Assembly: GCA_964425605.1 (NCBI GenBank)
Contig: CAYRNR010000035.1
Location: 1 to 64,000 of the forward strand
DNA from: CAYRNR01 sp964425605
Lineage (GTDB): Bacteria; Myxococcota_A; UBA796; UBA9615; CAYRNR01
Length of the DNA: 64,000 nt
Direction of reading: 5' to 3'
The notes under the pieces were generated by a model. The model was not told the origin of the DNA. It saw nothing but the letters and a program-made list of their open reading frames with translations, and did no database searches. The position numbers and the translations under genes were made by a program. Below, piece after piece: positions 17,566 through 26,236 of this stretch. Every line of letters starts with the position of its first letter. Position 1 is the stretch's first letter.

Positions 17566-18557
17566 TGCCCTTGCTCCCGTAGACCTGCGTCCACGTCCGC
17601 GGCGAGGTGGCACGCCTTGCACAGCTGACCGTCGGCCAGCGGCAGCCGCAGGTAGTCGGGTTCGGTGGTCCCCAGCGTGTCTTCGCTGGCCTCGATGTCG
17701 CGCTGGTCCAGGGCCGCGCCGAGGACCAGCTCAGCCCAGTCGGCCGGCATCAGCGGGTCCCCGAGGCTTTCGGGCCGACCGCTGTCCTGTTCGATGCTGC
17801 CCGCCGGATGGGGATCGTGGCAGGTGCCGCAGTAGACCGTGCCCTCGTCCAGAGGCAGGCCCGCGGCCTGGGCCCGTGCCATGATCTCGGGTTCCAGATC
17901 GATCAGGTGCTCCGCCGAGCTGGCGTGCATCTCGACCTCTCGGTGGCAACCCTCGCACATCATCGGCGCCGCCACCTTCAGGTCGTCCATGTCCGCCTCG
18001 GTGACCTCGGCATCCTGGTGGCAGAACTCGCAGGTGGACTTGCTCTCCGGGCGCTCCTTCATGTCCGTGTGCGGGTCGTACTTGCCCAGCTGATCCACGG
18101 TGTGGCATCGGGCGCAGAACTCCCCGATGGTGCCGTAGGGACCCCCTCGGAGGAAGAAGCGGTTGTCAGGGGCCATGCTCGCCCCGTCGCAGGCCGGCTC
18201 GTCGTGGCAGGTCAGGCAGGCGACGCGCCCCCCGTCCAGGGGCCAGGTCTCGGGGAGCTTGGCGTGCTCGCCGGTCCCGTCGTCCTCGAGCACGGGCTCC
18301 ATGCCCACCTCGTGGGGACCGTCCTCGTGGCAGTACAGGCAGGCGGCGTCGGACGAACCCTGGGCAAACGAGGTCCCTGCGGTGGCTGGAACGCCGCCGT
18401 CGGCCGAGTGACACCACGTACACCCTTCGGGCACACCGTGCGGCGAATCCTCGTCCGCGCCGGGGGGGGCTGCGCCGAGCAGGGCGGTCACCGCCAGCGC
18501 CGAGGCGCCCAGCGCGAGTCCGAAGGACCGATCACGCCTGAGGAGCGTCGGTTTCAT
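17562..18557 (-). CDS. Octahaem cytochrome c
   Basis: 331 residues. ATG 18557 is in an ATGA overlap with the preceding gene, which fixes the start over longer in-frame options. Signal peptide: SFGLALGASALAVTALLGAA. Eight CxxCH sites: CTWCH, CLYCH, CLTCH, CARCH, CEFCH, CEGCH, CGTCH and CKACH. Spacing is irregular and does not match octahaem hydroxylamine or tetrathionate reductases that I can recognise (no CxxCK site). Likely a periplasmic electron carrier between the Qrc-like complex and the outer-membrane components. Its stop overlaps the GTG of the 15-haem gene. Confidence 0.9.
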   Translation of the reverse strand: MKPTLLRRDRSFGLALGASALAVTALLGAAPPGADEDSPHGVPEGCTWCHSADGGVPATAGTSFAQGSSDAACLYCHEDGPHEVGMEPVLEDDGTGEHAKLPETWPLDGGRVACLTCHDEPACDGASMAPDNRFFLRGGPYGTIGEFCARCHTVDQLGKYDPHTDMKERPESKSTCEFCHQDAEVTEADMDDLKVAAPMMCEGCHREVEMHASSAEHLIDLEPEIMARAQAAGLPLDEGTVYCGTCHDPHPAGSIEQDSGRPESLGDPLMPADWAELVLGAALDQRDIEASEDTLGTTEPDYLRLPLADGQLCKACHLAADVDAGLREQGQ

Positions 18558-18859
18558 GGCTCTACCCCGTTGGCGCCGTGGCACTCGGCGCAGCTGTCGT
18601 AGCCGTCCGTCCGCACGCGCTGCTCCAGTTCCTGGTAGTCGACCCCTGCCGTGCACTCGCGCTGGTGGACCACCTCGAGGACGTGGCAGGCCGCGCAGTC
18701 TTCGCGTCCCCAGCCGTCCGCGTGCTCCGAAGGCGTCACGACCAGGCCCTCGTCGGATCGACCGATGGTGACCTCCAGGTCCTCACAGGGCGTCAACGAG
18801 GCACAGGACAGTCCGAAGACCGCGAGACACACGAGGGTAGAGGTGGCGCGGGCTACCAT
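18554..18859 (-). CDS. Small dihaem lipoprotein cytochrome
   Basis: 101 residues. ATG 18859 follows GGGAGG. The N-terminus TSTLVCLAVFGLSC gives a lipobox (GLSC), so a lipid-anchored protein is likely. Two haem sites are CAACH and CAECH; His and other candidate axial ligands lie between. It overlaps the upstream heptahaem gene by 7 bp and the downstream octahaem gene by 4 bp. A small lipid-anchored cytochrome beside a beta-barrel gene fits an outer-membrane electron conduit. Confidence 0.85.
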   Translation of the reverse strand: MVARATSTLVCLAVFGLSCASLTPCEDLEVTIGRSDEGLVVTPSEHADGWGREDCAACHVLEVVHQRECTAGVDYQELEQRVRTDGYDSCAECHGANGVEP

Positions 18860-19455
18860 GGCGACCTCCCGCTCTGGTGGCACTGCACACACGAGTCGCC
18901 GGCATGGCACGTGACACAGGACTGGGGATCGAAGCGGGCCTCGACGCCGTGTACGGCTCCCCAGCCCGGGGGATGGGTCGACCGGGTCAGGGCACCGCGA
19001 TTCTCGTGACAGGTGAGGCAGCGACCCGTGTCGTGGCACTCGTGGCAGCCGGGACGGATCATCCGCACATCGCTGCCGTGGAAGGTCTCCCAGCCGGGGC
19101 CGTGGGAGTCGGGGGCGAACCCCTCGCCGTGACAGAGCTGACACCCTTCGGGGCCCACGGCCTTGCGGGAATCCGAGGGCTTGTGGCAGTAGTGGCAGCT
19201 GGCCGGAGGCGGTGTGATGAACGCTTCGACCAGCTCCGACGCGGCGCGCGGCTCGTCCAGCCGCGCCCCCACCTGATGGCATGCGACGCAGCCGACGCCT
19301 TCTTCGGTGAACGTCTCCTCGTGCTCCTCGTGGAGGAACTCGTCGAAGATGAGCTGCACCTCATCGGGGGTGAGGGCTTCGCCGGCTCCCGGGGATACCG
19401 TGGCCGAAACTCCAAGCAGGATCGCGGTCAGGGCCAGCGCGGCAAGGGTTCTCAC
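18853..19455 (-). CDS. Heptahaem cytochrome c
   Basis: 200 residues from GTG 19455 (GTGA overlap with the beta-barrel stop). Sec signal: LAALALTAILLGVSATVSPGAG. Seven CxxCH motifs: CVACH, CHYCH, CQLCH, CHECH, CLTCH, CVTCH and CVQCH, the last four closely spaced. This density resembles compact cytochromes that sit inside or next to an outer-membrane barrel. Position immediately after the porin gene supports such a partnership, though no sequence feature proves it. Confidence 0.88.
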   Translation of the reverse strand: MRTLAALALTAILLGVSATVSPGAGEALTPDEVQLIFDEFLHEEHEETFTEEGVGCVACHQVGARLDEPRAASELVEAFITPPPASCHYCHKPSDSRKAVGPEGCQLCHGEGFAPDSHGPGWETFHGSDVRMIRPGCHECHDTGRCLTCHENRGALTRSTHPPGWGAVHGVEARFDPQSCVTCHAGDSCVQCHQSGRSPW

Positions 19456-20840
19456 AGTGCACCTCGCGCCGTACCGACCCGTGCTTGCAGCGCCACTCCG
19501 GCGCGCCACCACGGGGACAGCAGTCGGTCGGCTCCCACGGCGGTCCGCACGACCAGCCCCAGCTGGCCCCACTTGGGCCGAACAGGCAGGGCGAATCCCG
19601 CCTGGAAGCGGGCTTCTCCGATGGTGGCCTGGGTATCGTCGAGCCCCTCGAACCGGTAGATGCCTGCCTCGCCCCACAGGTGCAGGGGGCCGACGTCGTG
19701 GCGCATCCCCACGCCTCCGCCTGCGTACCAGGAGGCACCCACGGAGGTGCCCGTGCCGTACAGGCCCAGCCCGGCCCAGTCGAAGGACAGCTTGCCGGTG
19801 CCACCCACGGCAACGCCGGTCTCTATCCCGGGAATCTCCTCGGAATCTTCGGGCAGGTCTTCGTACCCCTGGGTCTCCTGTCCGATGGCGGGGCCGCCCT
19901 CGAAACGGAACCTCAGGTTGTTCCTCGGGCGGAGCTCCAGCGAGACCTCGGCCACGCCGTAGTCGGTGGGCCGGATGGTCTCCACCACCGAGTGGCTGGA
20001 CCAGGGCACCGTGATCGGCGGCAAGCCGTAGTACCGTCCGCCGAGCCTCAGCGTCGCGCGCGTTCCCAGTGGGAGCGAGGACTGGACGACGGCGCGGAAT
20101 CCCACGCGGTCGGAGTCGTCCTCCGCGTCTTCCACCGTTTCATCGTGGGTGTCGAAGCCGAGTTCGGCCAGCGCGAACAGGGCGAACCCCTTCTTGTCCC
20201 GCACCGAGCTGCTCAGGTGGATCCGGTGGGCCACGTTCACCGGCGTGCCGCGAACGTCGTAGCCCGTGGCCAGCCCGAATGCGCCGGGTGAGACACGGAA
20301 CTGCGCCCCGCCGCCGAGATCGCCGCCGATCGCCAGGGACTCGGCGTGCCCAACTCGCCCTCCCCAGACGGAGACACCGACGGGATCGTCGGAGCCCAGC
20401 TCCAGCTGGATGCCGTCCACGCGTGTCAGGCCCAGCGTTCCGGCGTGGACGTACCGCCCTGCCGTGATCGAGAGCTTGGGGCTGGTGTACCGGATCGCCA
20501 GGCGCTGGATGCTGGCCTCGTCCCAGGCGTAGACGTCGGTCGTGGCCAGCGGGATCAGCAGCTGACCGTCGGCGATCACGGCGAAGCGTGGCGAGAGGTG
20601 GGCCTGGAGCGACAGACCGTGCCGCATGCGGGCCCAGGTGTCACCGTTGGAATCGGGCAACAGCTCGATGGACGACAGACCCTCGGCCCGACCCTCGTGG
20701 AGGAGAGACTCCGCGCTGGCAAAGGAGGCACAAAGCAACAGCGGGAGCAGGATCGGACCGAGAGGCCATCGTCCTCGGCGGGACGGACCGCCGGGAGCGA
20801 ATCGTCGATGGGAGTGGGCGATGGACACGGGATTACTCAT
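19452..20840 (-). CDS. Outer-membrane beta-barrel protein, candidate porin of a porin-cytochrome conduit
   Basis: 462 residues. A signal peptide (PLGPILLPLLLCASFASA) precedes a long chain of short amphipathic strands with alternating hydrophobic residues and Gly/Asp/Asn turns (for example RLAIRYTSPKLSITAGRYV, RATLRLGGRYYGLPP, VGASWYAGGGVGMRHDVG). No cofactor motif. It is smaller than MtrB or DmsF of Shewanella (about 650-700 residues) and does not end in Phe or Trp, so barrel topology is inferred. It lies between a dihaem lipoprotein and a heptahaem cytochrome, the gene context of known porin-cytochrome complexes. ATG 20840 overlaps the preceding stop. Confidence 0.75.
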   Translation of the reverse strand: MSNPVSIAHSHRRFAPGGPSRRGRWPLGPILLPLLLCASFASAESLLHEGRAEGLSSIELLPDSNGDTWARMRHGLSLQAHLSPRFAVIADGQLLIPLATTDVYAWDEASIQRLAIRYTSPKLSITAGRYVHAGTLGLTRVDGIQLELGSDDPVGVSVWGGRVGHAESLAIGGDLGGGAQFRVSPGAFGLATGYDVRGTPVNVAHRIHLSSSVRDKKGFALFALAELGFDTHDETVEDAEDDSDRVGFRAVVQSSLPLGTRATLRLGGRYYGLPPITVPWSSHSVVETIRPTDYGVAEVSLELRPRNNLRFRFEGGPAIGQETQGYEDLPEDSEEIPGIETGVAVGGTGKLSFDWAGLGLYGTGTSVGASWYAGGGVGMRHDVGPLHLWGEAGIYRFEGLDDTQATIGEARFQAGFALPVRPKWGQLGLVVRTAVGADRLLSPWWRAGVALQARVGTARGAL

Positions 20841-21102
20841 CGTCCTCGAGGTGGATCGGGGGATAGGCGTGGCAGAGGGAGCAGTGCAGGGTGGACGAGC
20901 CCTCGATCAGGTCGTCCTCGTCCACGCCGTGGCACTCGAAGCACGTGCTGTCGTCCTCTTCGGCGTCCTCCATGTGCGAACGTGAGTAGTCCTCGGGGTG
21001 CGGGAAAGGACCCGAGCCGTACCCCGGAGTCACGTCCACGGGCACGCCACACCCCGCCATGAGCAGGACCAGCGCGAGCAGCCCCGGCGCCATTCGAGTC
21101 AT
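20833..21102 (-). CDS. Small dihaem lipoprotein cytochrome
   Basis: 89 residues from ATG 21102 (ATGA overlap with the monohaem gene). LALVLLMAGC is a clear lipobox, so Cys 19 or so is likely lipidated. Two haem sites occur in the second half: CFECH and CSLCH. The remaining sequence is acidic (EDAEEDDS). It immediately precedes the beta-barrel gene with an 8-bp overlap. Probably faces the periplasm or the cell surface as part of the outer-membrane electron path. Confidence 0.85.
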   Translation of the reverse strand: MTRMAPGLLALVLLMAGCGVPVDVTPGYGSGPFPHPEDYSRSHMEDAEEDDSTCFECHGVDEDDLIEGSSTLHCSLCHAYPPIHLEDDE

Positions 21103-21695
21103 CGGTGATCTCCGCTCGCCGCGTCTCCGCGGCGGGCGAGCAACCACAGGACCAGCAGGTAGACCGGCCATGTCGCGGAATGCTCGCCGGCGACCGAGTA
21201 CAGGCAGCTGGTGATCGCGTCGTCGCCGGCCAACTGAGCCGAACTGTCGTCGTCGTCGTCCGAGCTGCTGTCGTCGTCATCCGAGCCTGCGGTGCACTCG
21301 TAGACGGGCGGCTCCTCGAGAAAGCTCAACGCGTCCCCTGGATTGCTCGTCTCATCGAAGGTCGCGTCCTCGCCGTAGGCCCACTCGCCGCACGGATCGC
21401 CGAGCTCCTCGCCGTTGGTCTGACCGTCGGCATCCGAGTCGAGGGCGTAGACCGAGGGCCAGATGGGCCTCGGATTGGTGTAGTCCTCGTAGGTCAGGGC
21501 GACGTCGACCCCGAACCAGGTGAGGTTCAGCGCCGTGTCGATGTTGATGTGACAAGCGCCGCAGTCGTGCTCGGCGCCGTTGGGGATCTCCGTGCTGAAC
21601 AGGTTCCGGGCTCCGGCGCCCGCGGGATGGAGAACCACGACGAGGCCCAGCAGGAGCAAGGCACGGGGAACGGCACATGATGCACGGGTGATCAT
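21099..21695 (-). CDS. Exported monohaem protein with temptin-like domain and C-terminal anchor
   Basis: 198 residues from ATG 21695, in an ATGA overlap with the torD-like stop. Signal peptide: ALLLLGLVVVLHPAGAGA. One haem site (CGACH) lies in NGAEHDCGACHINI, and the following DSDADGQTNGEELGDPCGEW pattern is typical of temptin-like and related Cys-pair/haem domains found on electron-transfer proteins. An Asp/Ser linker (DDDDSSSDDDDDSS) leads to a hydrophobic segment (WPVYLLVLWLLARRGD) ending in basic residues, similar to sortase-like C-terminal tags. Probably surface-displayed. A role as terminal electron contact is only inference. Confidence 0.8.
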   Translation of the reverse strand: MITRASCAVPRALLLLGLVVVLHPAGAGARNLFSTEIPNGAEHDCGACHINIDTALNLTWFGVDVALTYEDYTNPRPIWPSVYALDSDADGQTNGEELGDPCGEWAYGEDATFDETSNPGDALSFLEEPPVYECTAGSDDDDSSSDDDDDSSAQLAGDDAITSCLYSVAGEHSATWPVYLLVLWLLARRGDAASGDHR

Positions 21696-22339
21696 GTACC
21701 GCTGGCCCCGTGCCACGCACCCTCCTCTTCGAGCAACTCTTCGGTGAGTCGGGCCAGCTCGGCATAGAATGGCCGCCGAGCCGCTTGACGCACCTTCCGG
21801 CAGAAGTGGGGGACCCAGCGAGAGAGGTCCTGTCGGTAGAGGTAGCGCTCGGAGTTGAGGATGCGCTCTGCACCATCTTCATCGCCGTCCTCGAGCGCCT
21901 GGGCGTGGCCCTCGAGGAGCTTGGCGTAGATCTCCAGTTCATGGCCGACGTGGTCCGGGATGCCGTCGTATCCCTCGCCGGCGAATTCCAGACCGTGGTC
22001 CCTGGCGAAGCGGTGGATGCGAGACGTGGTCTCGCCCCAGAGGCTGCCGCTCTTCTTGTCGTCCGGGTGATGGACGGAGCCGTAGGGAGAGACGTGCTTG
22101 CCGGGGCCCACGAAGACCCGGGAGAACTCCCGACGGATCGCCGTGAGCTCCTCCGCGTCCATCAGAGCTTGCGCCTCCAGGTCGTAGCCGGCGCGCTGCA
22201 GCAGGTCCAGAGTGCCGGTGCTGGCCAGCGTCTGGCTCAGCTCCTGGGTGACCTCGCTGCGGTACAGCTGGGCCATGAGGCGGTACAGCGCGGCGCGTTG
22301 CGAGAGCTCGGTGGCCTCTTGTGTCGTGGGTTCGGTCAT
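21692..22339 (-). CDS. TorD/DmsD-family molybdoenzyme chaperone
   Basis: 215 residues, all-helical. The start at ATG 22339 has GGAGAG upstream. The family signature is visible as FSRVFVGPGKHVSPYGSVH and the later HVGHELEIYAKLL segment. TorD-like proteins bind the twin-arginine signal and apo-form of DMSO-reductase family enzymes in the cytoplasm, helping cofactor insertion and preventing early export. It follows the large catalytic subunit by 73 bp, so that protein (gene 22413-25289) is the obvious client. Confidence 0.9.
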   Translation of the reverse strand: MTEPTTQEATELSQRAALYRLMAQLYRSEVTQELSQTLASTGTLDLLQRAGYDLEAQALMDAEELTAIRREFSRVFVGPGKHVSPYGSVHHPDDKKSGSLWGETTSRIHRFARDHGLEFAGEGYDGIPDHVGHELEIYAKLLEGHAQALEDGDEDGAERILNSERYLYRQDLSRWVPHFCRKVRQAARRPFYAELARLTEELLEEEGAWHGASGT

Positions 22340-22412
22340 CTCGCAGCTCTCCTGTGCTGGCCCGGTGAGACCGGGCCAGCTCTGGGGCGTGGTTGGGTTG
22401 TCTTGCGCCGCT

Positions 22413-25289
22413 TCAGGCGGGCGTGACACTCACGACCGTGTCCATGAATCGCAGTCCGCCACCGATGGGATCACCGGCGTTGGGCATGATCCAGTTGGGC
22501 CGGAATCCCTTGGTGTTCCACCAGATCTCGTCCTTGTCGGAGTCGTTGGCGCCGTGGTCGTCGTAGTCGGCGTCATCCCCCAGCGGGTGGGTCTCCTCAC
22601 CTGCGGTGGCGTAGCGACCGTAGGCCCAGTGATCGAAGTGGTGAGACACGGCGATCACCCCGGGATGGATACCCTGGACGACCTTGGCCGTGACGGTGAT
22701 CGACGACCGCGCCGTACCTTCGGTCACGATCATGTCCTTGTCGTTGATCAGCTCGGCCGTGCGCGTGATGGTGATGTCGTCACCATCGGCGATCCCCAGT
22801 GAAGCTGCCGTGGTCGCGTTGATCCAGGCGCCCTCGGAGTGATCGAGTTCACTGAGGTACTTGCAGTTCTGGCTGCGGGAGTGGATCTGCGTGGGCAGCT
22901 TGAAGGTGGTCAGGATGAGCTCGTTGGCGCCCATCTCGTCGTGCTCTGGGATGCGCATCCACACGGGCAGTCCCGGGTAGTGCCCCATCTCGAGGATCAC
23001 CGACTGCAGCTCGAAGAAGCCCGACTTGTTGATCTTGTCGGGGGTGAAACCCTGGTAGATCGTGTCGGTGCCGTCGATCGACTGGCCGACGTAGAGCTTG
23101 TACGACTTGGACGTGTTGCGGTAACCGTCGTTGAACTCTGCCTTGGTGCACTCCCAGACGATGCCCTCGTCGTCCATGAAGTTGTAGTCGTCCTCGTCCT
23201 CGTCGTCGATGGTCTCGGGATCGGTCAGATCCACGTCCACGATGGTGTCGTACTCGCCGTACTTGGGCGTCGCGTTCGGGTCGTGCCACGCCCCCTCGGC
23301 CTTCATGAACTCGAAACCGTTGGCGTAGCCCGCCGAGGTCCCGGCGTTGTCCACGTCCTCGGTGTCGTTGCAGGCGGCCTCGATGAAGTTCTCCATGCTG
23401 CCCACGGCGGCCACGTCCTCGAGGGGATCGTCGCCACCTTCACTGAGCATGCCGGCCAGCTCGATCAACGTGTCCTGGAAGTTGCGGACCTCACCCAGCG
23501 GCGAGATCACCGGCTGGCGGATGTAGAACTCGGGGACCATGTCGTACGAGACCATGTCCTCCCAGTCCCACCGCTCCAGGTACGTCGCGTCGGGCAGGAG
23601 CAGGTCGGCGTACATGGCGGCCTCGGTGTAGGCGACGTCCGACACCACCATGTAGGGGATCAAGCTCTCGTCCTTGAGGACGTCGATGTTGTCCTGCATG
23701 TCGCCGTTGGCGTAGGCCGGGGTGTAGCAGTAGACCATGTACACCATCGGCCGGTCCTCGGGAGCGGCTGCGCGGATCTCCTTGAGCACCTGGTGAGAGG
23801 CGTGGTGGGACGGAGCTACGTAGGCGTCGTCGTTCTGCACCTTCAGCCCTGTCGTGTCGTTGCTGGGCTTGGGGAAGGTCGACGAGTACGACCAGCCCGC
23901 GCCGACTCCGTGTACTCGGCCGCCCTCGCGGTCGATGTTCCCGCACAGCGCTTCGAGCATCTGGACGGCGTTCTCGGTCACCGTGCCGTTGAAGTGCATC
24001 ACGGCGCCGCGATAGCTGATCACGGTGCTACCGGGGCTGCCCGCGGCGTAGGCCTCGGCGATGGCCTCGATGTCCGCAGCGGAGACGCCGCTGAGACCCT
24101 CGGCCCAGGCCGGCGTGTAGCCACCTGACGGCTGATCGTCGGGATCCCAGAAGTCGAGCATGTCGGGATCGGCGGCCCGGGCGTCGGCGATGTAGGCGTC
24201 GGGATGCTCGAGCAGGTCGCGGAGGCGCTCGAACTTGCTGTCGAAGCCCAGCGGATCGATGTTCGACCAGTCGTTGATGAAGTCGATGCCCGCCTGGGGC
24301 GCCAGGTCGTTGGTGACGATGTGGTGGGCCATGGCCAGCACGACCGCCAGGTCGGTGCCGGGCTTGATGGGCAGCCACTTGGTGGACTTGGCCGCGGTCT
24401 CGGAGAGCCGGACGTCGAAGGTGTACATCTTCGCGCCCTCGTGGACCGCCTCGCTGAGGCGGGTGGCGAACGGGATGTGACTCGTGTGCGCGGCCAGCGG
24501 GTTGGAGCCGAAGTTCACGATGACGTCCGAGTTGATCACGTCGTTGACGTCGTAGTGCTTGCCCCAGACCAGTTCCTGGCTCGTCCACTTGTTGGACTCG
24601 CAGATCGCGGTGTGTCCGGCGTAGCTCTTGGAGCCGAACGCGGGCAGGAAGTAGGACTTGGCCATCTTGGACGACGACCCCTTCATGCGTCCGTAGTGGA
24701 GCATGAAGTACTTCGGGTCCGCGGCGCGGGCCTCGGCCATCTTCGCGGCGAACTCGGCCATGGCGTCGTCCCAGGAGATGCGCTCCCACTGGTGGTCGCC
24801 GCGAGCCGTCCCGGGGACGCGTCGCATGGGGAAGAGCAGGCGGTCGGGATCGTAGACCTGACCGATGCCACCCTGGCCCTTGGCGCAGATCTTCCCCCGG
24901 GTCTTCTGAGCCCTGGGGTTTCCCTCGATCTTGGCGAGACGGCCGTCCTCGACGTAGCAGATGATGCCGTCGCGGCAGACACACTGCCAGCAGGCACTGG
25001 GAATCGCGGTGCGCTCCGCGCCGGTGGTCGGCGAGTAGTCCTTCATGGTGCCATCGACCACGTCGCCGACGACCACGTCGTCGAACTGCACCGTGTCGTC
25101 TGGACACTCCTCGGCCACGGTGTCGTCGTCGTCGCCGTCCTCGGCGCACGCGGCGATCGCAGCGCCCATGCCGAACACCAGGGCGCTCTTGGCCCCCAGG
25201 GAGGTCAGCAACTCGCGTCGCGACGACACGGGCTCGACCTCGGCACCTTCGGTGGTCACTGCATCATTCTTCTTCGATTCGTCCTTCAT
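22413..25289 (-). CDS. Tat-exported, lipid-anchored DMSO-reductase-family catalytic subunit
   Basis: 958 residues. SSRRELLTSLG (Arg 24-25) is a twin-arginine signal, and AAIAAC (Cys48) followed by an acidic stretch looks like a lipobox, so the mature enzyme may be lipid-anchored. Fe-S cysteines are Cys100, 103, 105, 111 and 125 (CWQCVC...C...KICAKG). HTAICESNKW gives Cys210 as the likely Mo or W ligand, as in the PsrA/ArrA/NapA-type branch. The C-terminal half has the dinucleotide-binding domain (LTTFKLPTQIHSRSQ, AWINATTAASLGIADGDDI). An Asp/Glu-rich insertion lies at about 640-720. Substrate unknown: polysulfide, thiosulfate, tetrathionate, arsenic, selenium or chlorine oxyanions are all possible. 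Redox partner is the Fe-S subunit at 25303. Confidence 0.9.
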   Translation of the reverse strand: MKDESKKNDAVTTEGAEVEPVSSRRELLTSLGAKSALVFGMGAAIAACAEDGDDDDTVAEECPDDTVQFDDVVVGDVVDGTMKDYSPTTGAERTAIPSACWQCVCRDGIICYVEDGRLAKIEGNPRAQKTRGKICAKGQGGIGQVYDPDRLLFPMRRVPGTARGDHQWERISWDDAMAEFAAKMAEARAADPKYFMLHYGRMKGSSSKMAKSYFLPAFGSKSYAGHTAICESNKWTSQELVWGKHYDVNDVINSDVIVNFGSNPLAAHTSHIPFATRLSEAVHEGAKMYTFDVRLSETAAKSTKWLPIKPGTDLAVVLAMAHHIVTNDLAPQAGIDFINDWSNIDPLGFDSKFERLRDLLEHPDAYIADARAADPDMLDFWDPDDQPSGGYTPAWAEGLSGVSAADIEAIAEAYAAGSPGSTVISYRGAVMHFNGTVTENAVQMLEALCGNIDREGGRVHGVGAGWSYSSTFPKPSNDTTGLKVQNDDAYVAPSHHASHQVLKEIRAAAPEDRPMVYMVYCYTPAYANGDMQDNIDVLKDESLIPYMVVSDVAYTEAAMYADLLLPDATYLERWDWEDMVSYDMVPEFYIRQPVISPLGEVRNFQDTLIELAGMLSEGGDDPLEDVAAVGSMENFIEAACNDTEDVDNAGTSAGYANGFEFMKAEGAWHDPNATPKYGEYDTIVDVDLTDPETIDDEDEDDYNFMDDEGIVWECTKAEFNDGYRNTSKSYKLYVGQSIDGTDTIYQGFTPDKINKSGFFELQSVILEMGHYPGLPVWMRIPEHDEMGANELILTTFKLPTQIHSRSQNCKYLSELDHSEGAWINATTAASLGIADGDDITITRTAELINDKDMIVTEGTARSSITVTAKVVQGIHPGVIAVSHHFDHWAYGRYATAGEETHPLGDDADYDDHGANDSDKDEIWWNTKGFRPNWIMPNAGDPIGGGLRFMDTVVSVTPA

Positions 25290-25302
25290 GATGCTTCTCC
25301 TT

Positions 25303-26196
25303 TCAGATGCTGGGGACGTCGAGCTGGCGGCCTGCGTCGCCGCGGATGTCGTAGCCGGTGTCGTAGACGTCGGGATCCAGGTCGATGTAGTACAGCGCCG
25401 GGTCGGTGCCCGATCCGCCGAGAAGCACCGTGACCCGGTCTCCCGCGGCCGCGATCTGCTGGCTGATCTCGCTGTTGGGATCGTTGAGATTACCCGTCAC
25501 CCGCGCGTTGGCAGGGCAGGTGTTCACGCACGAGGGCACGATCCCGTTGGCCAGACGGTGGATACAGCTGTTGCACTTGTCCACCGGGTGGGGATCGCTG
25601 ATGGACATCCCGACCTCGGCGGGGTCGCCGCCTGCGGTCTTGGAGTAGTCCAGGAAGCGGGCGCCGTAGGGGCAGTCCGCGACACAGTATCCACAACCCA
25701 CACAGCGATCCTGGTCCACGTGGACCAGGCCGTCGGGGCGCTGGTAGGTGGCGCGAGCCCAGAACTGGGCCGAACCCCCGCCGGAGAACTCGAGATTGGC
25801 CATGATGGGCGTCGTCGGACAGCGCTCGAGGCAGACGGGTTCGCGGCAGTGGTTGCACCGCCACGGGATGTTGACGCGTTTGGTGTCGGGGTACTCGCCG
25901 GTCTCCCCGATGATCACCGCGGACCGGAACACGCCCAGGCGAACGTCGTTCTCGGTCTTGCACGAGACCGAGCAGGCCTTGCAGCCCTTGCACTTGCTCA
26001 GGTCGATGAGGAATCCGATCCTGAACTCGCTGCTGTCCTGATCCGGGTAGGTGGTCGGGATCTCATCACACTCGGCGGGCGGCTCGCCCTCTGCTTCCTC
26101 GTCGCAACCGATCGTGACGTAGGTCATGACACCTGCGCCGACCAGCGCACCTGTCTTCAGTATTTCACGGCGGTTCCGGTTGGTTCGTGCTCCCAT
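25303..26196 (-). CDS. Tat-exported, lipid-anchored four-cluster Fe-S electron-transfer subunit
   Basis: 297 residues from ATG 26196, chosen for the GGAGG just upstream. RNRREILKTGALVG is a twin-arginine signal and TIGC (Cys31) a lipobox; it is unusual for both subunits of such an enzyme to carry their own export signals. Four Cys clusters follow: CKGCKACSVSC, CNHCREPVCLERC, CVGCGYCVADC and CNSC...CVNTC, the DmsB/PsrB/TtrB pattern. It should accept or donate electrons between haems and the catalytic subunit. First gene of the long operon; a consensus sigma-54 promoter lies 41 bp upstream. Confidence 0.92.
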   Translation of the reverse strand: MGARTNRNRREILKTGALVGAGVMTYVTIGCDEEAEGEPPAECDEIPTTYPDQDSSEFRIGFLIDLSKCKGCKACSVSCKTENDVRLGVFRSAVIIGETGEYPDTKRVNIPWRCNHCREPVCLERCPTTPIMANLEFSGGGSAQFWARATYQRPDGLVHVDQDRCVGCGYCVADCPYGARFLDYSKTAGGDPAEVGMSISDPHPVDKCNSCIHRLANGIVPSCVNTCPANARVTGNLNDPNSEISQQIAAAGDRVTVLLGGSGTDPALYYIDLDPDVYDTGYDIRGDAGRQLDVPSI

Positions 26197-26236
26197 GATG
26201 CCTCCGTTCGGGATGCCGATTCGGTTCACGTCAGGA

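Noticed and set aside
18554..18859. Gene call as a peroxidase because of two haems
   Set aside because: Far too short (101 residues) and lipobox-bearing; no peroxidase motifs.
22413..25289. Naming the catalytic subunit ArxA, ArrA, TtrA or PsrA
   Set aside because: The Cys pattern and Mo-ligand segment fit the broad branch only; no substrate-specific motif that I trust is present and no ars, ttr or sulfur genes are next to it.
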